64,000 nucleotides of DNA from Dyadobacter sp. CY326 (GTDB lineage: Bacteria > Bacteroidota > Bacteroidia > Cytophagales > Spirosomataceae), in NCBI RefSeq assembly GCF_021390515.1, contig NZ_JAJUXI010000003.1, forward strand, positions 1 through 64,000. The letters run 5' to 3'. Numbering within the stretch: position 1 is the stretch's first letter; each line of letters begins with the position of its first letter. Below the pieces are notes generated by a model. It saw only the letters and a list, made by a program, of their open reading frames with translations, was not told where the DNA came from and searched no databases. Below, piece by piece: positions 53,597-62,596 of the stretch. The position numbers and the translations under genes are program-made.

Positions 53597-54673
53597 TTAC
53601 GTGCGCGCTTTGGCCGACAACATGGGAAGCGTGACAACAAAATGCGCCTCCGTTTGCTCCACTCGCACTTCACGATTGCTGAGCGCGTGATATTTGGCTT
53701 TGAGTTCGCTTAATCCGCCCTGATCGGTTAGCATCGGCCGCACTTTGCTTTGCATGTTGTTTTGTACGCGAATCCGCTGGCTGAAAGCGATTTCAATGCG
53801 AATAATTAATGGTCTGATTTTTGTCATTGTATTGAATTTGATCGCATTATCGACCAAAACCTGCAACACAAGCGGCGGCACAAACAGATCACCAGCGTAA
53901 GGTTCTGGCTGAATTATTTGCAAGCTTTCGCCATAACGCGCATTCAGGAGGCGTGCATAGGTTTGTAAAAACTCAAACTCGGCCTGGACGGGCACCAGGT
54001 CCGTTTTGGAACCTTGCAAAATGTATCTGTAAATCCTGGCAAGATCTTCCACGAAAATCTCCGCCTTTGCTTGATCGTCACCAATGAGCGCTGAAAGCGT
54101 GTTCAGACTGTTAAATAGGAAATGCGGGTTAACCTGTCCTTTCAATGCATCAAACTGGTGTTGCAGCGACTGCCTTTCCAGCTTTTCACTCTCCGCCTGA
54201 TTGTTCCTCCATTGTTCCAGTGAATAAAAAAGCCCGAGCATTGCGCACAGGAAAATGTCAAAAAAAGCGCCCAGGATCATAATCGGCCAGATATTGGGCC
54301 ATTTGAATGTAACCGCAAATCGGGGAACAAGACTGTAAGCCCACACATCAAACACAGCAAGCAGCAGCGTAAGCCCACCGACGGCAAGCAGCGTGATTAG
54401 CAGGCGTTTGCGCGTCTGATCGACATGCGGATAACGGTTGATCACCCAGCGCACAACCATGGTGAGCGTTATAATCGAGAACCAATAAAGAACAAATACT
54501 AATGCCGTTGCGGGAAGGAAAATGTCGAGGCTTGTGAAATATTTTTCTCCAATAAAATAATAGTTGCCGACGGCAAAAAAAACGGGCATCATCGCGAGGT
54601 GATACCACCATTCATATCGGGAGAAAAAACGCGGCTTCAAGGTTTTCTGAGGGTTTTGACAAGTTAAAATCAA
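53597..54673 (-). CDS. Second LytS-type sensor histidine kinase
   Basis: 358 residues from a TTG at 54673. No ATG occurs before the first transmembrane helix; the next Met codons at residues 28-29 would cut that helix, so the TTG start is kept with reserve. Four transmembrane helices, then the acceptor His in LKGQVNPHFLFNSLNTLSAL and an N box VLQVLVDNAIKFNT. The G box is weaker (DQGGLSELKAKY). The domain order and the ...NRYPHVDQTRKRL... loop resemble the next kinase, so the two look like tandem paralogs sharing one response regulator. Confidence 0.92.
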   Translation of the reverse strand: MILTCQNPQKTLKPRFFSRYEWWYHLAMMPVFFAVGNYYFIGEKYFTSLDIFLPATALVFVLYWFSIITLTMVVRWVINRYPHVDQTRKRLLITLLAVGGLTLLLAVFDVWAYSLVPRFAVTFKWPNIWPIMILGAFFDIFLCAMLGLFYSLEQWRNNQAESEKLERQSLQHQFDALKGQVNPHFLFNSLNTLSALIGDDQAKAEIFVEDLARIYRYILQGSKTDLVPVQAEFEFLQTYARLLNARYGESLQIIQPEPYAGDLFVPPLVLQVLVDNAIKFNTMTKIRPLIIRIEIAFSQRIRVQNNMQSKVRPMLTDQGGLSELKAKYHALSNREVRVEQTEAHFVVTLPMLSAKART

Positions 54674-54796
54674 AAATAAAGAACCCTAATAAATTACCCA
54701 TCAGTCCGATTTTCTTTTTCCTAATTCAGCTTGCGGTTGCGTTAGTTTGTGACATGAATGCAGCGATTAATCCGGGATGGCAGTTAATGGCAGCGT

Positions 54797-55066
54797 TTGC
54801 CTGCAATAATTTTGGGCAAACAAAACAAAAAAACCGGTCAGCCGGAGACAGAAAGCACGGTGATCATTTCACCGATGGTTTTCGGGAAAGTGCCTTACAT
54901 GCATGGTTATTATGACAAGTCTGCAACGTGGATTTCCGGTGGAGCCACAGTAACAATTACCGAGTTCAATGGAAAAGACAAACCTGTCAGCGGCTACTGC
55001 CAGTGTGCTTATAAATGCAGTATTAAAGCGTGCCGGCCTTCATTTTTGCCAGCTCTTTTTCAATAG
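54797..55066 (+). CDS. Doubtful short reading frame, 89 residues
   Basis: It begins at a TTG and overlaps the 3' end of the convergent thioredoxin-fold gene by 44 bp. Residues about 20-70 have good protein-like composition (TVIISPMVFGKVPYMHGYYD, TWISGGATVTITEFNGKDKP), but the last ~17 are simply the complement of the neighbouring gene. There is no ATG or promoter. It may be a remnant of a real gene or chance. No family recognised. Confidence 0.3.
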   Translation: MPAIILGKQNKKTGQPETESTVIISPMVFGKVPYMHGYYDKSATWISGGATVTITEFNGKDKPVSGYCQCAYKCSIKACRPSFLPALFQ

Positions 55067-56393
55067 TCGGAAATGGTTGTTTGGCCGCTTTGCTTGCTTC
55101 AACTGCTTTTGTCTGCCATACGATTGCTTCCTCCTTGTGGCCTAGTTTGTAGAGCAAATGCGCGTAAGTGTCGAGATAAGCGGGGTTACCGAGCGTCATC
55201 GGGTGGTTTTTTCCTTTATTCAGCTCATCAAACCACTCGATCGATTTCTTTGACCACATCAGCGCTTTTTCAAGATCACTTTTGCGGTTTGACATTTCAT
55301 AAAAATGCCAGGCGTGCTCATTAAGCTCTATGTGGTAAAACTGCGAAGGTGGAGGAAAGCTCACAACGCTCGAAGTGACGCCCGGGCCACCATTGTGTTG
55401 CGTTTTCGGCTGACGAGCGAGTTGCTTTGCATCAATTCTTTTCAGCGAATCCACGGATAACATCATATAATGGTGATTTATAAAATTTGAAACACCCATT
55501 ATATATTGCGCCGTGTCCTTAATGGCGTGCATGTATTGATTTAAATTCCTTTGTGAAGCCATGTAGCCCACTTCATAATCATTGCCATAAGTGCCTTGGA
55601 TGAAGCTGGATAATTGGAAAACGAGATTTTGATCTTTTGTTTTGACAGCCTTGCGAAATGTACTTCCAATAATGCCATTATTTATCGCAACTGCCTCAGG
55701 GTAAGGAATGTTTTTATAGATGCTGTCGATTATTTTGCGCGGTGTCACGGCCTGGATTGCCTTATAAATGCGGCTGTCCACTGTCGGGCTTTGTTTGTAA
55801 ATAAACTTAACGGTCTCAAAGTTTTGCAGCGAGTCAATTGTAAGCATGCCCGCATATTCGTCAAGCAAACGATCGATTGGCATTTGCATTTCTTTCTGCC
55901 TGGTAATGAACTCTCTAATGAAAGCCGGTGATCTTTCCCCAGCTTCATATTGCTTTTCATAAGCTGCAAAGGGCTTTTGGCCAATTTTTGAAATGGCCAT
56001 GTCCGCTTGCTGCGCATAAGTGATCCCGCTGGAAGTGGAGCCTACGTATTTATGCAGCACATTGCCATCCGCATCAACAAACAGCGAGATCAATGGATGC
56101 GGAATTTTAAACTTCTCGGCAAATTTTAAGCCGTTTTTAGACTCAATGTTAACCCGCGTGGAAACGAAGTTTTTTGCAAATTTTTCCTTTAAAATCGGTG
56201 AGCTGAAACCCTGTGTAGCGACTGTGTTGCATTGCTCGCAGCCGGAGCCTTCCACATGAATAAAAACGAGTTTATTCTCGTCTTTGGCCTTTTTTGCAAG
56301 TTGTTCCCATGTCAAAGAAGAATCGACAAAAGCAATTTGCGCGATGCTGGAAATGGATGAAAAAATCAGAAAAGCAAGTAACAATTGTTTCAT
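55023..56393 (-). CDS. Secreted thioredoxin-fold protein with helical C-terminal half
   Basis: 456 residues from ATG 56393; a TTG upstream at 56420 is less likely because the signal peptide (MKQLLLAFLIFSSISSIAQ) starts here. Residues about 22-145 are a thioredoxin-like fold with ENKLVFIHVEGSGCEQCNTV, i.e. a C-x-x-C site (CEQC), and the cis-Pro loop IPHPLISLF. The next ~300 residues are helical with TPR-like segments near the C-terminus (ALMWSKKSIEWFDELNKGKN, HKEEAIVWQTKAVEASKAAK). A periplasmic disulfide reductase or isomerase is plausible. It lies between the two signalling loci. Confidence 0.9.
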   Translation of the reverse strand: MKQLLLAFLIFSSISSIAQIAFVDSSLTWEQLAKKAKDENKLVFIHVEGSGCEQCNTVATQGFSSPILKEKFAKNFVSTRVNIESKNGLKFAEKFKIPHPLISLFVDADGNVLHKYVGSTSSGITYAQQADMAISKIGQKPFAAYEKQYEAGERSPAFIREFITRQKEMQMPIDRLLDEYAGMLTIDSLQNFETVKFIYKQSPTVDSRIYKAIQAVTPRKIIDSIYKNIPYPEAVAINNGIIGSTFRKAVKTKDQNLVFQLSSFIQGTYGNDYEVGYMASQRNLNQYMHAIKDTAQYIMGVSNFINHHYMMLSVDSLKRIDAKQLARQPKTQHNGGPGVTSSVVSFPPPSQFYHIELNEHAWHFYEMSNRKSDLEKALMWSKKSIEWFDELNKGKNHPMTLGNPAYLDTYAHLLYKLGHKEEAIVWQTKAVEASKAAKQPFPTIEKELAKMKAGTL

Positions 56394-56458
56394 AAATCCG
56401 AATGATTGACGTCCGTCCAAATCTAGAAATTTTTTTGTAACCGTTTGTTGAGATTTTG

Positions 56459-58594
56459 TTAAATCTTCGAACTAGTTTGATAAATATTGTCGTCAGGAAA
56501 AACGATCAATGTTCTTGTTAGTGTTTCTGATGGATTTTCAAATCGAACTTTTAAACCCGTTTTCTCGGACAGTTCGCCGACCAGCCTCAGCCCCAGGCCA
56601 GACAAGCCCGGGTTGTTTTCATTTTGGGATAAAATAGTTGTGTAACCTTCTTGTGTAAATGCAGCGCCTGAATTTTCTATAAAAAGTGCTTTGCGCTGTG
56701 CGCTTTCAGTGAATCCTAATTGAATAATCCCGCCATCGTCCGAGGCTTTGACGGCATTTTGCAAAAGATTGCGGATGATGGCTTGCAAATAATAGGGGTC
56801 TGTGTTTACAATGATCTGTGGCGGAATTTGATTTTGTATTTGAAGATTTTTTGCTTCAATGTTCAGTTGCAGCAACCGCAGACTTTGCGCGGCAATATGA
56901 GAAATGTCAACGGGCTGAATGTCTGCTTTAAACTGGTTCATCTGGGTTTTTGACCAAAGCAACAAATCCTCCATGGTTTCCAAAAGTGACCCGGTTGCGG
57001 TCTGGATTTTCTCACTCAATTCTGCTTTTTGACCTTCGCTTAACAACTTGGGATTAAGCTGCTGCAACTTTAAAAATTGATAAACCTGGCTGATCGGCGA
57101 GCGCAGGTCGTGGCTGATAATGCTGAAAAGCTTGGCTTTGGTGCGATTCGCTTCTTCGAGTTCGCTGATGAGCGACGCCAGTTCCCGGTTTTTCATGTCC
57201 AGGATCTCAGCATTCTTCCTTTTATTCCTGTAAATAACAGCCAAAAGTGCGAGCGAAATTGCCAAAAGCGTCAGGCCCGAAATAAGCCAGAGCCGCTCTT
57301 TTTTGGCGCGGTCAATTTGTAAGTTCTTGACTTCGATCTGCTGCTGCTTGTCTTTGTTTTGATACTGCGCTTCCGCATCGGCAATGCTTTTTCGCGCCGA
57401 TTCCAGATACAACGAATCCCGCAGTGGCGCATATTTATCATAATAAGCATAGGCCTGCTGCCATTGACCGGTCGCGGCGTAACATTTAGCGAGCGACTGC
57501 AACAGGCCAACGTGAATCTCCAGTCCCAAGCCATCGCTGTGAGGCTCCGATGCTTTCAAATATGGCAGCGCTTTTTCAAATTGTTTCCGAGCCAAAAGCA
57601 CAGTTCCAGTCATGAAATTGACCTGCGACAGCAGCAATGTGCTCGCCCACTTTGGCGCAAGCGCATTGGCACGATCGAGGTAAAGTTGCGCGCTGTCCAG
57701 TTTTTTTAGGGTTAGATAATGATCAGCAAATGTCAGGTCGAGCGCGATTTTGTTAGATCGCCGACCCGTCTGCTTGTCGTCAGGAGTGATCATTGCGGCT
57801 AGACTGTCATAGTAAATCCGGGCCATTGCGGGTTGCTTCATGAGCAAATAAGCCCCGGAAATATCCTTATAATAATAGTTGAGATATGGCTTGTAGGCAA
57901 CAATGTAATTTCTTGATTCTTTGATATAATAAAGCCCTTTTTCTCCTTGTTGCAGCTGAGTATACAGCTCACCGAGACTCATTAAGTCCACTACGAGTTC
58001 CTCCCGATCCTTAATTTTTCCAACTTGAATCAGCTGCTTCTTGATTGTAATCGCTTTGAGCAAATAATTGACCTGCGTGTTATACTCGCCTTTTGAGGCG
58101 TAATAATTGCCAATTGTTGCGTACAACGAGGCTTTTTCATATTCATTTTTTGTGGTGTCAATGCTTTTCAGCACTTCCAGAAGCGTTGCATCAGCCTTTT
58201 GCTTGTTTCCAACCGAATTGTTGTATTCAAACAAAAGACGGTTAAGGGACATCAGAACACGTCGTGGCAATTTGCCTTTGCGCGCGAGTGCAAGCGATTT
58301 TTCATGATGATAAAAGGCGCTGTCACTATTAGAGGTTTCAAAGGCATAACCAAGGTTGTAATGGAAAATCGATCGATAATAAAAATCATTTGCAGGAGCG
58401 AGCCGCAAGGCATAATGTGCCACGAACTTCTCCTTTTCCAGGTCATCAATATTGGCAAGTGAATCGCAAAGATCAGCAAGCGCTTCCAGCTTGTCCCTGA
58501 CCGACTTGTATGGCGTCAAATCGGGAATAATCTGACTGTAAGCGGTTGATAGTGAAAGAAGAACGCCGCATATGAAGAGTAAAGTCTGTTTCAT
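56459..58594 (-). CDS. TPR-domain sensor histidine kinase
   Basis: 711 residues with a signal peptide (about 1-20). Residues about 25-400 are periplasmic TPR repeats with LYATIGNYYASKGEYNTQVN. One transmembrane helix lies near 435-455 (LWLISGLTLLAISLALLAVI). A coiled-coil leads to the HisKA H box with H495 in SIISHDLRSPISQVY and HATPase boxes IRNLLQNAVKASDDGG and GLSGLGLRLVGELSE. The order is the usual Bacteroidota TPR-kinase. It lies 6 bp after a LytTR regulator gene, in the same operon. Confidence 0.94.
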   Translation of the reverse strand: MKQTLLFICGVLLSLSTAYSQIIPDLTPYKSVRDKLEALADLCDSLANIDDLEKEKFVAHYALRLAPANDFYYRSIFHYNLGYAFETSNSDSAFYHHEKSLALARKGKLPRRVLMSLNRLLFEYNNSVGNKQKADATLLEVLKSIDTTKNEYEKASLYATIGNYYASKGEYNTQVNYLLKAITIKKQLIQVGKIKDREELVVDLMSLGELYTQLQQGEKGLYYIKESRNYIVAYKPYLNYYYKDISGAYLLMKQPAMARIYYDSLAAMITPDDKQTGRRSNKIALDLTFADHYLTLKKLDSAQLYLDRANALAPKWASTLLLSQVNFMTGTVLLARKQFEKALPYLKASEPHSDGLGLEIHVGLLQSLAKCYAATGQWQQAYAYYDKYAPLRDSLYLESARKSIADAEAQYQNKDKQQQIEVKNLQIDRAKKERLWLISGLTLLAISLALLAVIYRNKRKNAEILDMKNRELASLISELEEANRTKAKLFSIISHDLRSPISQVYQFLKLQQLNPKLLSEGQKAELSEKIQTATGSLLETMEDLLLWSKTQMNQFKADIQPVDISHIAAQSLRLLQLNIEAKNLQIQNQIPPQIIVNTDPYYLQAIIRNLLQNAVKASDDGGIIQLGFTESAQRKALFIENSGAAFTQEGYTTILSQNENNPGLSGLGLRLVGELSEKTGLKVRFENPSETLTRTLIVFPDDNIYQTSSKI

Positions 58595-58600
58595 TTGAGA

Positions 58601-59323
58601 TCAGATTCTAAGCTTGGCAATGGCAGACCGATAGGTTTTTCCAACCGGGATGACCGTTTTGTTGCAAACCACTTCCGAGTGACGCAGCTCCTTGATCTGA
58701 TTCAATGAAACGGCATAACTGCGGTGTACGCGCATGAAACGGTCGGCTGGAAGCTGCTCCATAAAACAAGTGAGCGAAGAAAGGGTCACATAGTTCTTTT
58801 GCTGGGTGATGATCTTGGTATAATCCTGCATCGCTTCCAAGTAAATAATGTCCTTTTGTGCCAGTTTTACTTGGTTATAACCTTCTTTAATGGTTAGCGT
58901 ATCCTGCTCAAAAAGCACTTCATAAGCGTCAGCGCGCTGCTTCATGAGCGCATATTCCCGCACCCTGCGTGCGGTTTCCACGAAGCGTTCTTCTGTGAGC
59001 GGTTTAAGGATATAATCCAATGCAGACAATTCGTAACCATCGAGCGCAAACTCATGGTGTGACGTGATAAAAACGGCCATTGAAACGTCGGCCCTGATTT
59101 TTCGCAAAAGATCCAACCCGCTGATGCCCGGCATTTCAATGTCCAGAAAAACCAGATCAGGCTTAATGTATTGCTGCGCTTCGTAACCTTCCAGTGCATT
59201 GGGATAAGTGCCGCAATTTTGAAGGAAAGGAAACGCTTTGGCATATTCTGTAATTGAAAATAAGTCCAGCGGATTGTCGTCAATGGCAATGAAACGGACA
59301 ATGGGGAGCGAACTGCCGGTCAT
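58601..59323 (-). CDS. LytTR-type response regulator
   Basis: 240 residues, ATG 59323. Receiver domain with phospho-acceptor D61 in LVFLDIEMPGISGLDLL and an N-terminal acidic pair in AIDDNPLD. LytTR DNA-binding domain from about residue 140 (TIKEGYNQVKLAQKDIIYLE, MRVHRSYAVSLNQI). It is the first gene of the operon with the TPR kinase 6 bp downstream, the reverse gene order to the LytS locus. Target unknown. Confidence 0.95.
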   Translation of the reverse strand: MTGSSLPIVRFIAIDDNPLDLFSITEYAKAFPFLQNCGTYPNALEGYEAQQYIKPDLVFLDIEMPGISGLDLLRKIRADVSMAVFITSHHEFALDGYELSALDYILKPLTEERFVETARRVREYALMKQRADAYEVLFEQDTLTIKEGYNQVKLAQKDIIYLEAMQDYTKIITQQKNYVTLSSLTCFMEQLPADRFMRVHRSYAVSLNQIKELRHSEVVCNKTVIPVGKTYRSAIAKLRI

Positions 59324-59408
59324 AAAGAAGTTGATAAATGATGCTCAATATATGCAAAAGCATCTTCCAGAGAAATCCTGTAAATAAATAACCGACGGAC
59401 ACGAAACG

Positions 59409-60212
59409 CTAACGACATTTATAAACCAATGCAAGCGCACGGTGCGACGGATAGAAGCCATCAAGCGGATAACCGGCGGGATTATAAGCGCGTTTCACAT
59501 CCTGAACATATTCTTTTTGTTCTTCGGGATAACGAATGGTTGTGCGTGTAATGTTGTTGGTCGACATCAAATGGGCATATTGGTCGAAATAAGTGCTTTG
59601 GATTGCGTATAGTTTTCTGAATGGGTTTGGGCTTTTGTCATATTCGAATGCGTATGATTCCAATGCTTTGCCGTCCATTCGAAAGCGTTTCAATGTTCGC
59701 AAATTGCCGTCATCGCCGATATCGAGCATGGCATAGGAATGTTCTGTTTCCTTGTAATTTTGGGTGCTGCCCGGTGCGCCAGTGACTTCGTAGGAACTCT
59801 GAATGATGCGGTCGAGTTTGCCGGCTTTCCACTCAAACCGGGTTGAATATCTGGGCAATGTTTCTTTTTCAAACCAGGTTTTTTTGACCAAAACCTTATT
59901 GGCATCGTATTCAAATTTGACATTTATTTCTTGAACCACATTGGTTGCGACAGACGGCCGTTGCTGGTCGTAATAACTTACGGTGCTCGTCATTTTAGTC
60001 GTGTCGCCAAAATATCCGGTGTACGCGTATGTGGTGCCGCTGATCAGATCCTGTTTGTTGTAAAAGATCTCAACACGAGCGCCCGATCCCGTTGTGTCGG
60101 TCACATAACCCAGAAGCAGGCAAGGCTCGGTTTCAACCATGGGCTCCTTCACATCATCTTTTTTACAAGCCATCGCAACAATGAGCAGCGCGAAAATCAT
60201 AATGTGTTTCAT
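59409..60212 (-). CDS. Lipoprotein of unknown function
   Basis: 267 residues from ATG 60212, with lipobox VAMACKKDD (Cys at about 16). A longer in-frame start at 60248 is less likely. The mature part is beta-rich with YD-type repeats of aromatic and acidic residues (AGKLDRIIQSSYEVTG, FEYDKSPNPFRKLYAIQ), like the DUF4595/YD-repeat lipoproteins of Bacteroidota. It lies 85 bp upstream of the LytTR gene on the same strand, so it could be a co-regulated envelope component. Confidence 0.83.
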   Translation of the reverse strand: MKHIMIFALLIVAMACKKDDVKEPMVETEPCLLLGYVTDTTGSGARVEIFYNKQDLISGTTYAYTGYFGDTTKMTSTVSYYDQQRPSVATNVVQEINVKFEYDANKVLVKKTWFEKETLPRYSTRFEWKAGKLDRIIQSSYEVTGAPGSTQNYKETEHSYAMLDIGDDGNLRTLKRFRMDGKALESYAFEYDKSPNPFRKLYAIQSTYFDQYAHLMSTNNITRTTIRYPEEQKEYVQDVKRAYNPAGYPLDGFYPSHRALALVYKCR

Positions 60213-60384
60213 GGCAACTGAGATTAGCTTGATGACATTCAGGGACAATTAGTTATCAAAGTATCCGGTCGCTTTTATTTACCATAATGTAAGGCTTTTG
60301 ATGAAGCGCATAATGCATTTCAACTAGTATAATCGAGCATTTCGTGCCTTAACATTTTTACAAAATGACTTCATTGAATAAAGC

Positions 60385-61656
60385 ATGAAACCAAAGTTGG
60401 CGCAGGCAAGGTGGTTCAGGATTATTCCTGTTGTGTTTGTAACTTATAGTCTGGCTTATCTGGACAGGGCCAATTTTGGCTTTGCAGTCGCCGGCGGAAT
60501 GGCGGGTGATCTGCACATTACGCCCAACACATCGACCTTGCTGAGCTCGCTTTTCTTTCTGGGCTATTTCTTTTTTCAAATCCCCGGAGCGCAATATGCC
60601 GCACACAAAGCTGCCAAGAAACTAATATTCATCTCTTTAATCTGCTGGGGCGGATTAGCGGCAGCGACTGGAATGGTCAACGACACGACAACGCTGATCA
60701 TCATCCGATTTATGCTTGGCGTTGTGGAAAGTGCGGTGATGCCCGCCATGCTCATCCTGCTGAGCCAGTGGTTTACCAAAGAAGAACGCTCGCGCGCAAA
60801 CACATTTTTGATCCTCGGAAACCCGGTTACCGTGCTCTGGATGTCCGTGCTCTCCGGCTATCTGATCGATTCGATGGGCTGGCGGTGGATGTTTATTTTA
60901 CAAGGCGCACCTGGAATTCTGTGGGCATTCATTTGGTGGAAAATGATTGATGAGCGCCCATTGGAGGCCAAATGGCTGTCTGATTCTGAAAAAACAGAAC
61001 TTGAAAAACGCCTGCAAGAAGAGCAGGTCGGCATTAAGCCGGTCAAGAACTATGCGGAAGCATTCAAGTCCAAAAAGGTCATTTTGCTCTCGTTGCAATA
61101 TCTGCTTTGGAGCGTTGGTGTGTATGGATTTGTGATGTGGCTGCCATCGATCATCAAAGCCGCGCCCGATATGAACATGGTTATAACTGGCTGGCTGTCG
61201 TCCGTTCCGTATCTGCTGGCTGTCATTGGCATGCTCAGTGCTTCCTATTTTTCTGATAAAACAGGCAACCGGAAGGTTTTTATCTGGCCGTTTCTGCTCA
61301 TCGCCGCCATATGTCTTTACGCCACCGTTTGGCTTGGACCTGAAAAATTCTGGCTGTCCTATGTGCTGCTTGTAATTGCCGGAGGCGCTTTGTACACGCC
61401 ATATGGGCCGTTTTTTGCAGCAATTGCCGATGTTTTACCAAAAAATGTGATTGGCGGCGCAATCGGTTTAATCAACAGTTTGGGCGCATTAGGCTCGTTT
61501 GCAGGCTCTTATCTGGTGGGTTATCTCAATAGTGAAACCGGAAATTTCAATGCGTCTTATACATTGATGTCCGGCGCGTTAGTCCTGGCGACGATCATCA
61601 CGCTGGTCGTTATTCCGGCGCCAAAGCACGAGAAGCTAGTTTCGGTTAATGCTTAG
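60385..61656 (+). CDS. MFS transporter, anion:cation symporter (ACS)-like
   Basis: 423 residues with twelve hydrophobic segments. The first helix region VVFVTYSLAYLDRANFGFAV, the loop ACS motif RFMLGVVESAVMPAMLILLS and a central charged loop (about 190-220) match the ACS family of organic-acid and hexuronate/galactonate transporters. It overlaps the convergent MOSC gene by 11 bp. Substrate, probably a sugar acid, is inferred from family. Confidence 0.92.
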   Translation: MKPKLAQARWFRIIPVVFVTYSLAYLDRANFGFAVAGGMAGDLHITPNTSTLLSSLFFLGYFFFQIPGAQYAAHKAAKKLIFISLICWGGLAAATGMVNDTTTLIIIRFMLGVVESAVMPAMLILLSQWFTKEERSRANTFLILGNPVTVLWMSVLSGYLIDSMGWRWMFILQGAPGILWAFIWWKMIDERPLEAKWLSDSEKTELEKRLQEEQVGIKPVKNYAEAFKSKKVILLSLQYLLWSVGVYGFVMWLPSIIKAAPDMNMVITGWLSSVPYLLAVIGMLSASYFSDKTGNRKVFIWPFLLIAAICLYATVWLGPEKFWLSYVLLVIAGGALYTPYGPFFAAIADVLPKNVIGGAIGLINSLGALGSFAGSYLVGYLNSETGNFNASYTLMSGALVLATIITLVVIPAPKHEKLVSVNA

Positions 61657-62452
61657 AAGATAGCAAAACAACTTCGTCGCCTTCCCGAACTGTCCCCGTT
61701 CCCAGCCCGATCACATTCTGGCCGAAGAAAATATTGCGGTCTATTTTGCGGTAACCAGCCAGAGTTTTCAGCGGTTCCGAGCCTTTAATGCCCGTTTTAT
61801 TATCAATGGTCACCATAATGCAGCGCTCGCAGGGTTTGGTAACTTCAAAACTGGTGTCTCCAATGCTGATATTTTTCCATTGATCTTCCGCATAGGGCGA
61901 CGTGCCCGCCACAACAAAATTGGGACGGAAGCGCTTCATTGTGACCGGCTCAGCAAGTCTGCTGTTAAGGTCATCCAGTGACGCCTGCGAGATCAGTAAG
62001 AAAGGAAAATCGTCTGCAAAACTCACGTGACTTTCGCCGTGCGCATACATTGGATCTTGTTTGCGCTGGGTGTTTGCTGTCATTTCTACAATGCGAACGG
62101 CTTTACCCAAATGTTCCGAAAGCCACGCATCAGCCTCATCGCAAACCGTTCGGGCGGTGACGAAATCCTTCCATATTTTCACTTGCATGTCTGCATCCGA
62201 ATTTCGTTGGAATGGAATAAGAATTGGTCTTTCAGGCTGATAACGATGCGCGATAAGCAATCCTTCTTCATAGAGCTGAACGTCCAGCAAGGCCATTTGT
62301 GCATTGACCCGCTGGGTTAGGAAAGTGCCTTTTTCATCCACAATCAACCAGCGGCGATCATATTTCAGTCCTTCTTCTTCCACCTGCGATTCTTTCAAAC
62401 GTATTCCGCCGAGGGATTTTACAGGATAGATCCATATTTCTGATAAATGCAT
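61646..62452 (-). CDS. MOSC-domain protein with N-terminal beta barrel
   Basis: 268 residues from ATG 62452. An ATG at 62485 also reads in frame, but the family start is M-x-L-x-E-I-W-I-Y-P-V-K-S. The N-terminal barrel domain is followed by a MOSC domain with the conserved cysteine in KPCERCIMVTIDNKTG and the FFGQNVIGLG segment. MOSC proteins bind molybdenum cofactor or carry sulfur. Members such as YcbX detoxify N-hydroxylated bases. The cysteine is present. Its 3' end overlaps the MFS gene by 11 bp. Confidence 0.93.
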   Translation of the reverse strand: MHLSEIWIYPVKSLGGIRLKESQVEEEGLKYDRRWLIVDEKGTFLTQRVNAQMALLDVQLYEEGLLIAHRYQPERPILIPFQRNSDADMQVKIWKDFVTARTVCDEADAWLSEHLGKAVRIVEMTANTQRKQDPMYAHGESHVSFADDFPFLLISQASLDDLNSRLAEPVTMKRFRPNFVVAGTSPYAEDQWKNISIGDTSFEVTKPCERCIMVTIDNKTGIKGSEPLKTLAGYRKIDRNIFFGQNVIGLGTGTVREGDEVVLLSSKH

Positions 62453-62596
62453 TTGCGGAAGATTATGGTGCGGACAAAGATCCATGGAAATTATAAGAAT
62501 CTTTCAAAAAATCATTCCCAATAAGCTTGGTATAATTGTTTATGTATAAGTTTTGAAAAACCATCGGATCTATCATTAATATTAATATTTAAAGAA

